From Lagopus muta (taxonomy: Eukaryota > Chordata > Aves > Galliformes > Phasianidae): a DNA stretch of 64,000 nucleotides. The notes beneath the pieces were generated by a model, which saw nothing but the letters and a program-made list of their open reading frames with translations, was not told the origin of the DNA and did no database searches. The stretch lies in the NCBI RefSeq assembly GCF_023343835.1, contig NC_064437.1, forward strand, positions 50,852,972 to 50,916,971, written 5' to 3'. The position numbers and the translations under genes are program-made. Below, piece by piece: positions 41,417 through 56,000 of the stretch (position 1 is its first letter; every line of letters begins with the position of its first letter).

Positions 41417-44400
41417 GAGGGTGGCTGGTGAGCATCAGAGTGCTGCTGCAAGCAGCGGCACCATCCCCTGAGGAAGGACTGCACTCCCAACCACCACGGT
41501 GGCACGTGGGGTGCTCTGACACAGGGCTGGGGGGCTGGCTGCCATTCCCCTCCTCTTCTTCCTTCTGTCTCTGCTGCTGAGGGCTCAGCTGTGCCAGCCG
41601 TACAGTTTATGGCCCTCATAGTGCAGTGCGACAAGGAAGTGGGAGGGTAAACACAGCACAGCTCACACAAAGGTGAGGCTGCGTGCATGAGGAGGCAGTG
41701 ACGGGCTGGGTGTGAGTGGGGCCTCCTGACACCTCCCCAGGGAGGGCATGGGACTGAGCGGTGGCACCTCCATGCCAAAGGAACCTGGGCCTGACCACTT
41801 TCCTCATGACAGCTCTGCTTTCAGACAGGCCCTTTAGGTGCCAAGTGGGCTGGGGAGGCCTTGCAGGCTGCTCCAAGATGCTCCCTTCTGCTAAAAGCAC
41901 GTGCACAAAAACACAGGGTGAAACAGAAGCCCCAGGAGGGGCTTTCAAGGAGGAATGGCTGTGCAAGCTTGTCTTGGGAGGCAGGAAAACAAGCTCTGTC
42001 CTAAGGTAAAAGAAGAGGGATTTATTGATTTCCTCATGTCTTGGCAGGGACCTTTGAAATGTGGTCTTGTACACTGCTTGTATTAACTGTAGTCCCATGT
42101 GGAGGGGAGATGTCACCATACTGGTTTTTGGAATTCTTACACTAGGTTGACTAGAGTCCTACCTGTTGTCCATGTTATGAGTTCTGGCAAAGAAACCTTG
42201 TTAATCTAGACATAAGTAGAAAATACAATCTTTTCTCGGGATATTAACTTCTGAGAGCAGTTGCTCAAATGCTAGAGGTGGCCTTCCTGCTTGCACTCTG
42301 GGCTGGGACTGAAGCATATAAATGGTCAAAATCAAGCAGATAATGCCTCGTAAAAGAAGATAAAATGTTTTAAGGAACTGTGTAAACAGTTGTATAACTT
42401 CAGACAACTCTAGATGAGTGTTTTATTCACTGCCAATGTAAGTGCTTAATGTGTCTGTTACAGGCTTTGGCATATGGAGCTACACCTTTTGATTTTCCTA
42501 TCAACTGTTATTCTAAGTGAAAGTTGTTCCAAGCCGATGTATCAGCACAGCTCTGTAAGGAGACATTGCTTTTGCAGTGTTCTGCATGTGATCTCTGCAA
42601 TGAGCCCGTTACTTAATGGCATTAGTGGGGATTCCAGAACCCTGGCCACAGTTTATATTGGTTCTGCCATGGGCTGATCCTCTAAAATATGTAGCAGATC
42701 TTTAAAGACAGCAGATAACTTCCTGGTATCCTACCAGGCCTGGGGCTTTATACAAGCTGACAAGCTAGTCCCAAAGTTGTGGGTGAATAGCAATAGCAGT
42801 GATGTGGCCAGTTCTGAATAGGAACTGGGATGCGGGAAAGAGCCACTGTTTAGAAGCTTGTGCCTGTGCAAAAACTTGGAAGGCATTAAAGGAATATGTA
42901 GTGAGCAGCTGACAAACAGTAGCACAGATTAATGAAAATCATGAGTAAAATCTTCAGCCCCTTTGGTATCAATGAAAAATTAAATCAGAACCTGGTCTTA
43001 TCAATTCAGGGTAAAGTGAACACATTTGAAACAGAATGGGGGAACAAGAGCTCTCTTTGGTATAAACCAGTTGTTACTCAGGAGTACCAAAGCAAAATGT
43101 TACTTTCAGAATGCCATCAGTGAATGAGTTTCACACTGCTGTCTGCAGAAAATACTGTACAAGGTACAAGGGGACTGCAGAGGTGTTTAAAAAAAAACCC
43201 GGCATATTATAATGGGGTGTTATCAAATGAATTGGAGTTCCTTGCACAAAAAAAAAAAAAAAAGACTGATTATTCATGAGTCTAATGGATCCATTTACCT
43301 AAAATAATACGTTTCCCTCCATGAATTACAAAAGCTATGTTTGCCATTGAATAGCTACAATCATAGCAACCATCACAACGTGAAATCTGAGGAAGGGAGG
43401 AATCGTAACCTCAGTATAGCTACTCTTGCAGTACTGTAATAGGTGGGTGCTGTGTGCAGTATATAGTCCATGCATGCTTATGAACAGGAAGTGATTAGCA
43501 AAATGCTTGGAAACCTGTTACAATGTATCATTTTTTCAACTTAATTTACATTCAGAAGCAATGAAACACAGAGACAACTCCAATCTCACAGTTCTAGACT
43601 GAATGAAAGTAGTTGGGATCTCTGAGGAGCTAGTTAGCTAGCCTCAGGAGTTAAATGTCATGTTTCTTTTTTTTAATTTATTTTTCTGGTCCTGATTAAC
43701 AGCTCTAGTCTTTCCTTCTCTGTGGCAAGTAAGTGCTATGTTACCTGATATCATAAGCCAAGCTCGGTTTTTCAGATTGTTCCCCTGACAACCATGAACT
43801 GTCATGACAGATGGGGGTAGTTCAGCTTATTTATTTCTTGTGCATAAGAAATACTCCCATGGAGAGGGACATTCCAAGCTAGGCAATGGTCTTTTTTTTT
43901 CCATTTGGACGTGACCATGGAAAGGTTTTTGCCTTAATAATTTCTTAATAATCTCTTGCATGTAAATTGTTGTTTAGGTCTTTGGGCAGTATTTCCATGC
44001 ACGCATGTCACAAGTAAATAACATTCACTTTTGTAACGGGTGTGTTGTATATTTACTGTTTGCTGAGTGATATAAGTTTGTTGCGTTAGAAATATTGACT
44101 CTTTGTCTTCACAACAGAAGTTTCAAGCTGGTAGGTGACTCAAGCTATGTCTATATAATAAGAGTTTCAGCGTTAGGTTTCAACGCAGATTAGCTTTCTA
44201 TTTTCATTTTTTTCTTTCATATACAGTTCTCGTAGCTCTTCTGCTTCTAGACTTGAGTTGTTCTGTTTCTGTGCTTGGAAGAAGCTATGCCACTGTAGTA
44301 TTTGTTTCAGATACAAACCTGCTTTTAGCTATTCTGCTTTTTAGAGTTTTCTAGCTGCTCACTCAAGTATGTTTTCACATCAGTGAGCTGAAGCATTTAC

Positions 44401-47400
44401 ACCAACGTTCAAGTGACTATTCTAAATTTGTAGTGCAAATATGAACGCCCGTATTTGTATTCAGGTAGTAGAAAGCCCACCCACTCCAGAGTTCATGGGA
44501 AATAGCGGATGTTTTATGGATCTGTGTGACTGTATCAAATACTGACTCTTTAGTTTCTTTTGGGAAGCCTTATTTTCCTGTGGTCACTGTCCCTCAGAAA
44601 AAGGTTGGGAGCTGGATCAGGTTTTTTGTCAACAGCACCACCAGAAATTTTTGTCAAGTTATCTTATGGCATGTAGTAAAGGAGGCATTTCTCTGTAAGC
44701 TAAGTGCGTATGTAAGTATGGAATCCACATAAGGGAGAGTTCTTCACACAGTCGTAATCTCTGTTATGCTACACTCTACGCAGAGCTTCACAAGGGTGAC
44801 TCAGCTCCAGCTGGGCTCTCCTGACTAAATGTAGTTTCCTGTAAGTTTAAGATACTGTATTACATTCACACATCTTGAACCTGGATTTCAGGAGTTTCTT
44901 GCCCTTACCAAGGAACTGAGACCAGAGCTAGATGTATATGGAGTATTGTAGTCTGATATTGAAGCGCCACTGAACTTAGCAGCACTGCTCTTCTCCTGCC
45001 AGCCCTGCCCCAGCTCTCTGATATTAATTTTCAGTTATGCTTAAAGTTACTTACATTCCTGCTGATGAGATTTAATGCAGGTCCACCAAAGAATAGACTA
45101 TATTGTTCCTCTAGAGAACTTATAAACAAAAATTGTTATCAACCTGTCTTCTTCATGAGATGTATTCAGATCTTCTTTGAATACATCTGTGCACTGGATT
45201 GCACACAATCATGTCATAATTTTTTCTCATATTCCATAGACAGTAACTAGAGAATGCTCTTATTTACAGACCGGCTTGCTTTCTTTCCATTTTATCTTAG
45301 AAGTGACTTGATGAGATAAGCAGAGATTCTTCAGGTCATAATCAGGATAAAAGCTTTCATTTTAAATTCAGGCATTTCTGAAATAATAGGCTACAGAGTA
45401 ACTCCCTGCAACCAAAAAGTGCTGTCCTTCTTGAAGAGGTTTGTGCTCAGCTAGCACAGATGAGAGAAACAGAAAAGCCATTCTTGCACCACCAGTGAGA
45501 GAAAGTACAGATAACTCCTTTAAGTCATGATGTAAAACCCTCTGACTTCCCAAGTGTAATGCTAAATCATATTAATTATTTCCCCCACTGCTCTCATGTT
45601 TTTTGTTATCTGTGGCTGATTGGGGTCCGATTACATTAGAATTTAAAATGAGATAATTAAAGAGAAGCAGCATACAGCCTCTCATAAGCCATGTCCAGAC
45701 ACATGGACACCTAAATTAGGCTGTATAGTTTTCCATCTAATTGAATGAGATAATACTGACCAGATCATACTTGTTACATTAATAAAACTTGAACTTTTGC
45801 TAATGCAGTGTGCTTGCTCACTACTTTGGAGAAGATCAGAGAAATTAAACCTGGCTGCACTTCTGTCAGGAAGCAAGCTGGTACTGATAAAGTCCCAGAC
45901 TTCTTTATTTGAAGGATGTTCTGAGACACTTCGTCTCGCTCTCTCATTTTGAGACTTCTCACTCAGCTTGAAATACTTAGGCTACCATTTGGCTAGAAGG
46001 GCAGCAGAAATGAGCTCAGGTCTTTGGAATGGATTAAACAGTTTTATGTCACTGTCCCTGTGGAGATTTTACAGCCTCAGTAAGTAGTGTTTCACTGCTT
46101 ATGTATCCCAACCACCAGAACGATTTTCCTTATGTCAGTTTCTTGAAGTACAGTACTTGAAATTAGATGTGGTATTCCAGCTAAAACAGTCATCATTATC
46201 ACGTAGAAATATGTGTAATACATATAACAGTCTGTTTATTCATTATGTAAAACTGTACAATCTTGCAAGTAGGATAATGTATCACACTCCATTTCTGAAA
46301 CTTTCCTGAGAATTTGATAAACTGTCATACCACTGATTTTGCTTTTAGATAGTTGATTATTTGTACCTGTAATAGCTGCTGTATTCATCCTGTTTCAGCT
46401 CATTAGTCTTAAGAAACTGAAAATTAATGATGTTCTCTGAAGAGCTCTTAGTTCCTACCTTGGATTATCTCAGACTTCATGCATACAGTGCTGCAGCATT
46501 ATGTGCTTCATTTTTGAAAATCCAGAGTAGTTTTGGAATCAAGTAGATTAACCTGGAATTGCCTAATACATCCCTTATTTAATCATTTCATGTTTTCACA
46601 GGAGTTCAAGGGAAACCTAGGAGAGAAATCCGGAGAGCTACTAACATATGGGAACTGTGTCTGGCTCTTAAAGCCTGAGATTTTCAGGTCTCAGAGATGA
46701 GATACATCACCTGTCCTTATACTCAACATCCACTTGATGCTGCTTGTCAGAGATACTGTAAGTTCCAATCATGTAAGTCAGAGCAGAGATCCACCTTTAG
46801 CTGCATTTATGTTCTAGTAGCTATGAATTATTGATACTTAAATATTATAGCTTTTCAACTACTTGTGCTACCTGTGGTATAGGCTAGAGGAAATAATTAC
46901 ATTTCCCTGCATTAAGAAACTAGCATTTGAGACTAAAGTTCACGTTAGCATTTTTTTTTCTCCTCTCCACAATAAGGAAAACTGCAAGTATATGGTATGA
47001 CTCCAAGTATCAGCTCTTGATGGTCTTTTTTTTTCTTTTTCCAAGAATTGAAGTTAGGTTGATTTTCTCTAAATTCATATGGCTTTTCTACTTCCTTGTT
47101 AGGTATCACGCTTTTCTTTTATTTCCTCTGAGTCTTAAAATCCCACCTACTTTCCATAGGCCTCAAACATCATAGCATGTGGATGATCTCATGGAAGTCC
47201 TCCACTGTTCTTGTCTGGTAGATTCATAACTGCTCAACCTTGTGTTGTGTCTTGAAAATAGCCCAAACAGACCTCACCTGTGACAGTGGTTCTTTTGAAT
47301 ACCTGGAGACTTTCAACAGGATCATTCCTTACTGCAGGGAACAGATCAACTGGGCTACCAAATTGTCATGTTTTTCAAATTAGAGGAAAGAAAAGATTTA

Positions 47401-48718
47401 GAACTGCTACAAGTAGTGTTGTATGCACTGCAGTTTGTATTATAAGACAGTGTATCTTTCTTGTATGATATAATTTTTATCATCTTTACAATGAAACCAA
47501 CTGCTACTGTAATCTTAACTGTTCAAGCACATACAAGATGTGGAAACTAATAGGTTGAGTGGCAGTTTAAAATAGAACTGCTATGTTTTCATTACTTGTA
47601 ATCTCTCTCCTACATCTGCTTTGTCACAGAGATATCACGAGGGTGGCACTATTCCCCATAATCTTGTTTTGAGGACACCATGCCACTCATGGTAACATTA
47701 GCTGCCAGACAGAGGCATCCAGTTCTCTAAATATTTGTGGGGCTCAGCATGATTCTTTTACAGCATAAAAGGCACTATGCCTTCCTGCCATAATACATTT
47801 GCGTGGTTAAAGTGGTTTATAATATAGCTTGCCTAAACATCTGTAAAACAGCTGTTGGCACAGCAAATAACTGCACAAGATTACCAAGATCAGGACTGAG
47901 AAATAAAATTGCATGAGCAAATAAGTGATGAAGAGTTGACTGAATGGTTCATTGGATACAATCTCACATTAAGTTGATGAGTAAGAGCTATCTTTCAGTT
48001 GCTGTTACTTCATTAGTTGTCCTTGTATTAAAAAAAAAAAAAAAAGACATTTGCTAGGCTCAGTATAGCTTTCATTCCAATCACACTTATCACACTGAAA
48101 CTGAATTAAGTGCTTTCGATGTACAAAGAACCATATATGTGAAAGCCAGGATTTATTAATATGCTGTATTAATCCATAAGCTTACCTAGACTGACATCTT
48201 CATATGATGCAGATTTCACAGAGTTTTTTCAATGTTGAAATACAGTTGTGTTAAAATTCACTTACTTGAAATTGACATAAGAATAGACTGCTGAAATACC
48301 AAGTGTTTGAGATACCAGCACTTTTTTTTTTTCTTTTTTGAATTCTTGCCTTAATTATTAAACTTACAGCTAAGTCCTAGCAGTAAGACAAGCATTAGGT
48401 AGAAACCCACCTTTTGTAGACATTAAAAGAGAGAAAAGCAGCAGAACTTTTACAGGACCTGTTTACATTCAGGAAAAAAAAAAACTTCAGTCTTTGAATC
48501 TTTCTTCACTTCCAGTGACCATAGGAGAGAGACAGTGATATGACCTGCATGCTTTATGAAAGAGCAAGACTTTATGAAAGAGGAAGAGTGCCTTTCTATG
48601 GCTGGTAGTAATAACAAATTGGTGATTGTGCATTCAAAGTAAGACTTTCCACACTCAAGAATTTCATTTTGCTACTTTTCAAACAACATCAATGCTGTAC
48701 AAATGTATCATTACATTC

Positions 48719-48752
48719 TCTTATGTTGCACCAACGTAAGTGCAACATAAGA
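48719..48752. repeat. Perfect 12-bp inverted repeat with a 10-base loop
   Basis: TCTTATGTTGCA at 48719-48730 and its exact reverse complement TGCAACATAAGA at 48741-48752 flank a 10-base spacer. It lies downstream of CEP55, about 0.3 kb beyond the candidate polyA signal. The arms do not extend beyond 12 bp. Confidence 0.9.
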
Positions 48753-49034
48753 TAGGTTATTATATATAGACCTAAGCATGTTAAAATCCAGAGGAGGTGT
48801 TGGAATAACAAAGCACTTTAAAAAAAAAAATATCAGGCTATCAACTTTATCAGAATCCCCTCTATTTAGTATTAAATAACTGAGCAGCTAATGAGCTGCA
48901 GTCTTTCGGTCCTCCTTGGTAGCACCAGCTTTAATGAGAAAGCATTTTAAGCTAATTTAAGAAAGTCTAAATTATTGCAGAGAAGATCTGCAGCAGGCAA
49001 ACTTATTTCATCTATAATACATAAAAGATCAGAA

Positions 49035-49040
49035 TTTATT
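49035..49040 (-). terminator. CEP55: Candidate CEP55 polyA signal
   Basis: TTTATT on the plus strand gives AATAAA on the CEP55 strand, about 1.04 kb past the stop codon. Vertebrate CEP55 3' UTRs are about this long. Other AATAAA copies exist further on, for example near 48152. This is a positional inference. Confidence 0.35.
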
Positions 49041-50075
49041 GCAGAAACCATGCTGAATATACAGCTGGGAATGGAGTACTAGCTGATTAATATGTTATTA
49101 AAAGACACCTAACCTAAAATTCTAAAATAGTTCAATAAGTGATTAAGGTCATTAGGTTGAAATGAAAAGCATGGTTATCCCAAATTTAAAAGATGTGAAG
49201 AGAATTTCCATCATGACAAAAACTTTAGGGTTCTGAAGCACAGTTTGCTTGCCAAATTGTCAGAGACAAAGATTAGCCTCACGGTCAGTGAAATTGAGAA
49301 GTGGTGACATAATTGTTGTCTTTAAGTATTAGCTTTTAACAACAATATGATGCAATATTACAATAGTAACTGGAAACAACTTTGAAAATACCCCTATATT
49401 TAAAAATAATGCTTAACCATTCAAGAGTAGGGAGAACTTTATGGGTCAGATGTACAAAGTGACACTAGCGAGCAATTCAAAACAGTACACCAGGGATAGA
49501 TTTATCTTACAGTCTGTGTGCAGGTAATTTGCTGGTCTCAGCAAACCATAGAATTGTAAGAGAAGTTCATTTTTTTAGTTTTTGCCTTCCAAGTAGTCCT
49601 TAATTTAATCATTCTCATGATAACAATGACTTAGACTTCACTACAGGTAAAATGAGGAGAATACTCACAACAAACCCAGGTCTACAGTAGATTGAGAGAA
49701 TTGTGCTGTGACCACAAAACAATAACACTCCATTTTCTGTCAGTTTCAAAACTGGATATGTCAAGTATTAATCCAACACAGTAGGTGCATTTTAACTGCT
49801 CTCATTTTTAATAGTGCAAAAAAAGAAAAAAAATCAGTAGTTTGCTCTATGAAAATAGCCCTAATTCTACAGATATTTCCATTTGCAAGCAAAAATACAA
49901 TGACTATTTCCACAAGAGTCAAGTGGAAAATTTGATGCCAAATAAATTACTGTTTTCATTGAACAGAAATAGAACGTCCTTCATTTAGCCTTCAAAGAAA
50001 AGTTTTACAAAAATATTTTGCCTTTTTAAACAGTATACTGGCAGTGCATAAAGAGCAAATAAGTCCATTTGGAGC

Positions 50076-53000
50076 TTAAGCTGTACAGAAATCAATATGC
50101 GCTAGTAATTCTCTGTGCTTGCTTGTTGGATACTGCGCTTTACATCTGGGACACTCAAGGAAACTTTCATCAAGGAGATTTGAATGTTTCTGGGAAGGAC
50201 TACTATCATATGCTGCAATCTTCTCTTCTAATGCAGCTTGCAAATCTTCTTGTGGTTCCATATGTCCAGACTCCCGGAGCTTCTGAAAAAGAAGGTTTAG
50301 TGAAGAACTGGGGCATGCTTGAATGAGGTTCTGATCATACAGATGTAGGAAAAAAAGATTTGGTGGCACAAATTACATGTTACATACAGCACTAAGGACA
50401 TAATTTTGAAGATGGCTAAATGCAGTTATGCTATTGCATTAATAGCAAGGGGCAATATGGGCCTGTTGAATAATTTTCATATGATATTTGAATTAGATTG
50501 CAGGTAGCTTTTCTGCAGGCTACTTAACACAGGCTTTCTACAACATCTCATTAAGTACAAACAGATAAGATAGAGCACATCAATTACATTATAGCAGTAT
50601 TTAATGTATATTCTTAGTTTGAAGTAGCTCTTCTCCTTCATGAACCACTGAAGGAAAACATGAGTCCTGTCACTTTAAACACTGTGCAGCAGCTATCAGA
50701 GTATTTCATAAGGTATAACAAAAAAGCCATGGCAGAAGCTATGACAGCAAGCTTCAAACTCACACATTATCATTGCTGATCTGCAGCTACTTGGCCATCT
50801 TACAACTTTCATACACATTCTAATTAAAAAGCCAAATTTCTGCACCCTAAATACTGAACAGTGGAACACGACTTGCAGAAGTGCTAGTACTGCACACAGA
50901 TCTTAATGCATTTTTGTCTACCTATGTAGGGTTGGAGGGCTGTGTATTGTTGTGTATTCTTGAGGGGGAAGAAGCCTGACAGAAGGGAAGAATGAAGGAA
51001 ATAAAGAACACTGACTGAAGCTTTCTTACAGCAGGACCACAAGCCTCATGAAAATCAAACATTGAAGACTATTTATTTTAGAAATTCCTTTGAAAGTTCT
51101 AAAAATATGCCATATATGTATTAGGGAATTCAACATGATTTACAATTACACCCACACTTAGGAAATTTCTCCTTTTTGCAAAGAATTCTTATCCAACAAT
51201 CTTTCTAGCCATTCATGAAGTACCCCCCCCTTAATCAAATGCACCAATCCACACTACACAGGATGCTGCCTCTGCTTAATTTCCTTCCTAAACTCCTTAA
51301 TTTTCCCTTCTCCACCTGACACTATGAACTACAGTCTCTATGCATGAAGCTTTCCCTTAATGGACAACAGGACCCAACAGCTATCCATCCAACTTCTCAG
51401 CACAGGGAAACTGCACACTGCAGCCCTGCAGAAGTTTCAGCTGCTCCTGCAGCTGGATTTTCTAGTGGCCTCTGCTGGCAGTAGCAGCAACTATGAGACA
51501 GAATTCCTCTGACCTGCAACTTGTTAGTGGCTGTACGATTTATCTTTTCTGTAAGCAGCAAGGCAGCCTCAAACCTGATCTAATGAAGGATACAGGCATG
51601 TAATTTTTTTCTTCTGAACCTCACTTAAATAAGTCCAGAACTGCAGACTCAACAATTCTATTCAGCTATCACGATTTTGCAAGACCCTTAACAGAGTTCC
51701 AGGAACACCAACAGTCAAAATACATTTATGCTGAAGACTGTGGCAGTTCTGGATACAACACGCAAACAGATTAGTGGATTGCTTGATGTTTAATCTTTCC
51801 TTTTGAATTTCTGTTGAAACCAGTGGTTGAATCTAGGTGGCTTTCTTTGGGAAAGTAGCAAGCAGAACATGGCCCGCAGACAATACTAACATCCCTTTTT
51901 ATCTTAGGAGTTAAACAGATCTTTCTGAACATGGATGAATATTGTAATCCATCCATTCCATATAAGAGATACAGGATAGGGTGTGGGGAAAGGGATTCAG
52001 CTGTAAGGGTTGTGCCTTGTTGACTAGCAGCAAGTTTAAGTAGAAGCATACTACACTCCTGTTTCTGTACAACAGACAAAACTAGAGATACATTGTGACA
52101 AAACAATTATGTTCTCTATTGAGGAACCTGACTATTCTGCACCTCCTTCTGCAGTATCACTTCTCTGTAACAGAATTCGTATTTAACTAGCTAATGTGGG
52201 GTTCTGCATCATTGAACTGCATAGTTAATGGATGTGAGCAACTACAGTGAATGCCTGATGACATGAACAGAAGACTCACTACATCCTGGGTGAGAAGTTG
52301 TTCATTTATGCAAAATTCCTGCAAGTTACTCAGTACATACCAGAGGTTCAAGACGAGTTATTTGCTCCCTAGCCTTGAACAATTCCTTAAAGATTTTGTT
52401 TAACTGATGCTTCAAGTTCTGGCGGTCAAGCTTCTCATTCTCCAAGTCTGTAGTGCATATTTGAATCTTGCAACCCCACAAAGGGAAAAGATGTAAAAGT
52501 AGAATTATCAAGAATGCGGTGGAAGGAGGGCGATTTTCCCTCTTTATGTACTTAAAACAAGCTTTACTTATAATCATATATACTTATATATGATACTTAT
52601 ATTTACTTATAATCATGGAATATGCTGAATTAATAATTAGAGGTAGAGTTAAAAGTTATTTTGATTGGAGGATATTTCATCTGTCTCACACTCCTAAACT
52701 GAAGATTTTCTGGAAAAGCGTATAGTGGAAGTTTACCCCCAGAAATGCCAGTTTCTACTCCATGAACTTTGTTGTAGCAATCTGAAAGGAAACTATGGGC
52801 AACACTGTACCACAGCTTAGCAAGCATACAACATTTTCTCTCAAGGATTTAAGTGAGATCTCTTAAAACTTCCTTGAAAAAACAGAGAGCAGATGGCAAT
52901 GCAGTTATTTGCACATTACAAGTTTCAATGAGCTGATTGGTTTTAGGATGTTTCCCAGACCTAATTTGAGGCTGTGCAGTATTTATTTGAAATAATGATT

Positions 53001-56000
53001 GTGCAGAAAGTAGCATTAGTTGCAGCCTCTTACAGATTTCCTCCAGAAAACACAAGAATTTTTAGAAGCACAGAGGGATCACCCGGAGATGCATATTAGT
53101 ATCTATTATTACTTTAATATACTACTTATTCTTAAGTTTGAAGTATAATATGCACATAGACTTTCTAAAACAATTCAAGTATCAAATTCTTGAAAAAAAA
53201 AAATCAAGTCACATCCAAACATGTAACTGCATACCTGTTGTTCCAACAAAGCTATCCTAGTGTGTTCCTCCTGCTGCTTGAGCAATGATTTACGAAGAAG
53301 TTGTACCTACAAGGCAGAAAAACAAGCAATTTCCATGCACAGTAAGTTTAAGAAAAAATTCCCAAGGAGCAATGGAACTAAACTTTTGTATTCCAGTGCC
53401 AGCAGAAAACGCATGCCTATTTTACAGCAGCCAAACAGGATTCAAATACCTCTCTTTCCCTGGGGAAAACCCCAGGAAAATGTAATTACGGTACAGAGTA
53501 GGGAACAATGTAGATTGATATTTTACAGAATAAAAAAAACAAAGAGGAATAAAAACCAACTGAACTTTCCCAGGTGATTGGCTGAACAGAAAAATACATG
53601 TATAAAAAAGCCTATGTAACACGACATGCTATTGTTTTTAATAAGCAGTTTAGCCTACTTTAAATAGAACTGAAAAGTTAGAAAATACTCAACTATAAGG
53701 CATTAACTAAATGCATTTATAAGATATCCTCCATTTACAGGACATACCAAACTTTCAAAATGAATGCTTTTGTTCTCTTGAAAAATTATAAAATAACAGT
53801 CTACTATTAACCAGTAATAACCACTAGCCTGCATCTAGAGAGCTAGTCTAATATTCTAGCTTTAGCCTAGATCAATGCCTATTGAATTACATCTTACTTC
53901 AAATTTCAGCTCTATTGACCACCAAGTACAAAGTGTATCTTATTTGGATGACCTGAGTATAGTCCATAAAGAACTTGCCAGGTTCTCTTCATCTAAGAGA
54001 TGGCCACGATCTCATGTCCAGAAGAAGAAAGTTCTATTTAGCACCACAATGCTGACAGGAATACTTTAACTTACCCACTGTAGTTGTCCACACAGGGAGT
54101 CCTTGTGACAACTCCAAACAAAACGTAAGCACTGAATTATTTTTAACATTAACATACAGCATAAGCTGTTTTCCCAACTCTGCTCAGCCAGATAGGTAGT
54201 GAAAAGTAATTGGGCTAAAGAAAGAGTCAAGAACTTCACATAATGACTTAATGTTGTTCATAAGTTACTCTCTGGGAAACAGGCAAGCCCTGCAAACAGT
54301 TAGAAAATGATATCTAAATGATACCTTATCTACACATTGCTTTTCAGTAGCGAGATGCACTTGATAATGTTTTATCCCTGGCATAATACAGAAAACCAAG
54401 GATAGGATCTGAGTGTGGAAAAAAAGATTTACTGTTTATCCAGTAAATGTTAGACTATAGCTAATAGTAAATACCAGTTACATTCCACTTTGGACCACAA
54501 AATAGAACAACATATTAAACTTGATTTTTTACCTTTTTTCTCATTCACCAATAATCTTGAGGATGAAGCCTAATTAAAATCTATGATCCATTCTCCTGCT
54601 CCATTTTGTGCCCGCACAGTACTACTGAAATAAGCAAACTCATGCTTAAATGAGTCAGTTTCACAAAACCAGATCACTGAACCAGTATGAAAGGATTCAG
54701 TTTTAACCACAAGGAGGATGTGAGTATAGGTGAACGCAAATAGCGGTTATCAGACAAAGTGACAGTCTGTTTGATGAAGTATGGTTTTCCAGCTGTCTTG
54801 ATTCTTTGCTAATGATCTTCAGTTTTTAATTTGCTTACCTGAGATAAGAGATCTTCAGACTTTTTCTTTTCCTCTCGTAGCTGTAATTTAATACTTTCAT
54901 TTTCTTGTTTTAATATCTGTATTTTCTCTCCTTTAATTTTATTTTCGTTTTCTTGATCCTTCATTTCAACAACAGGTTGTGACTGCAGTAAGGCATTTAA
55001 GCTCATTATTTCTTGTCGTCTTTCTTCATACTTCTTTTTGAACTCATTAAGTTCACATTTCAACTGGGTTACAGTGCATCTTTCAGCTTCAAGATCACTC
55101 TTTGCATTTTCTAAGAGCTGATCATAATGTTTTTGCTTTTCTTGTAGATGTCCTTAATGAGATAAGGAGAGAATACACAAAAACGCCTCAGAAGCAGAGC
55201 ACCAAACTCTTGATAGCATTTTGAAGCACACTGATGACATTTTAGCATATTACACAGGCTAGATCATCACCAAACTTAATTAAAACAGCTTTATAAACGT
55301 CTAAAGCAGTAACTAGCCTTCTTCAAGGATAGTTACTGGAAAACAGCAACTTGACTTCCATGTAGTGCTACAGCCACTTCCTTCACTAACTGTTATGGCA
55401 ACATTACAGTATTTGTCCTGACTACACAAGTTGTATGGTCCCACTAATAGTTCTTATGCAGCACCATGCATTATACTGAAACATCAGAACAGAGATCAAA
55501 AGATATTAGAATCTCATGTTTCAATTTACACTGCTTAGTCAAGGTTCCATCATTACTTTCTCCCTAGAGACACCCTGAGGGGGGTGGGGGGGAGGGGGGT
55601 CTTTATAAGTTCTGCTCTATCACCACACAGAAATGGAAAATCTGTTGTATTCAAGTTGTACGTGATCACTTCTACATTGTTTTTAAAGGAAAAAGTAGTA
55701 TGTTTTTTGATGAAGAATGCCTGTTTCTTAGCTAATGACCTTTGCTTAAATCACTGTTCAAATAGTTCATGCTTCTCGACCCAAGAAAACACTAACTAGG
55801 AAAAAGTGCTCCATAGAAATTGATAATATAAAGTACAGCTAGAAGCAGAATAAAGAATGCTGTCATTCACAGTCTCTTATGATTTCTGGTACTCAAGTTC
55901 TTGTCTTGTGTACTTCTCTTGTTGAAGATTTCCCTCATGTTCTTCAAAATGAAACTTACTAGGGAAAGTTTCTTCCTTGAATGTTCAACATTCCCCATCT

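Larger units (their letters stand above)
41417..50075. other. FFAR4-CEP55 intergenic region
   Basis: The first 600 bases upstream of FFAR4 are GC-rich and probably hold its promoter. The middle (42-48.5 kb) is AT-rich DNA without a recognised gene or clear repeat. The stretch near 46.15-46.4 kb has a faint resemblance to antisense ancient CR1 (GGTATTCCAGCT) but is too weak to call. The last kilobase is the presumed CEP55 3' UTR, and the inverted repeat lies at 48.72 kb. Confidence 0.7.

Noticed and set aside
40821-41778. Several open frames of 66-146 codons over FFAR4 exon 1 and its upstream flank
   Set aside because: They are shadows of the GC-rich FFAR4 coding exon and promoter in other frames.
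46140-46400. Faint similarity to antisense ancient CR1
   Set aside because: Only about 12 consecutive bases match convincingly. The rest is not better than chance by eye.
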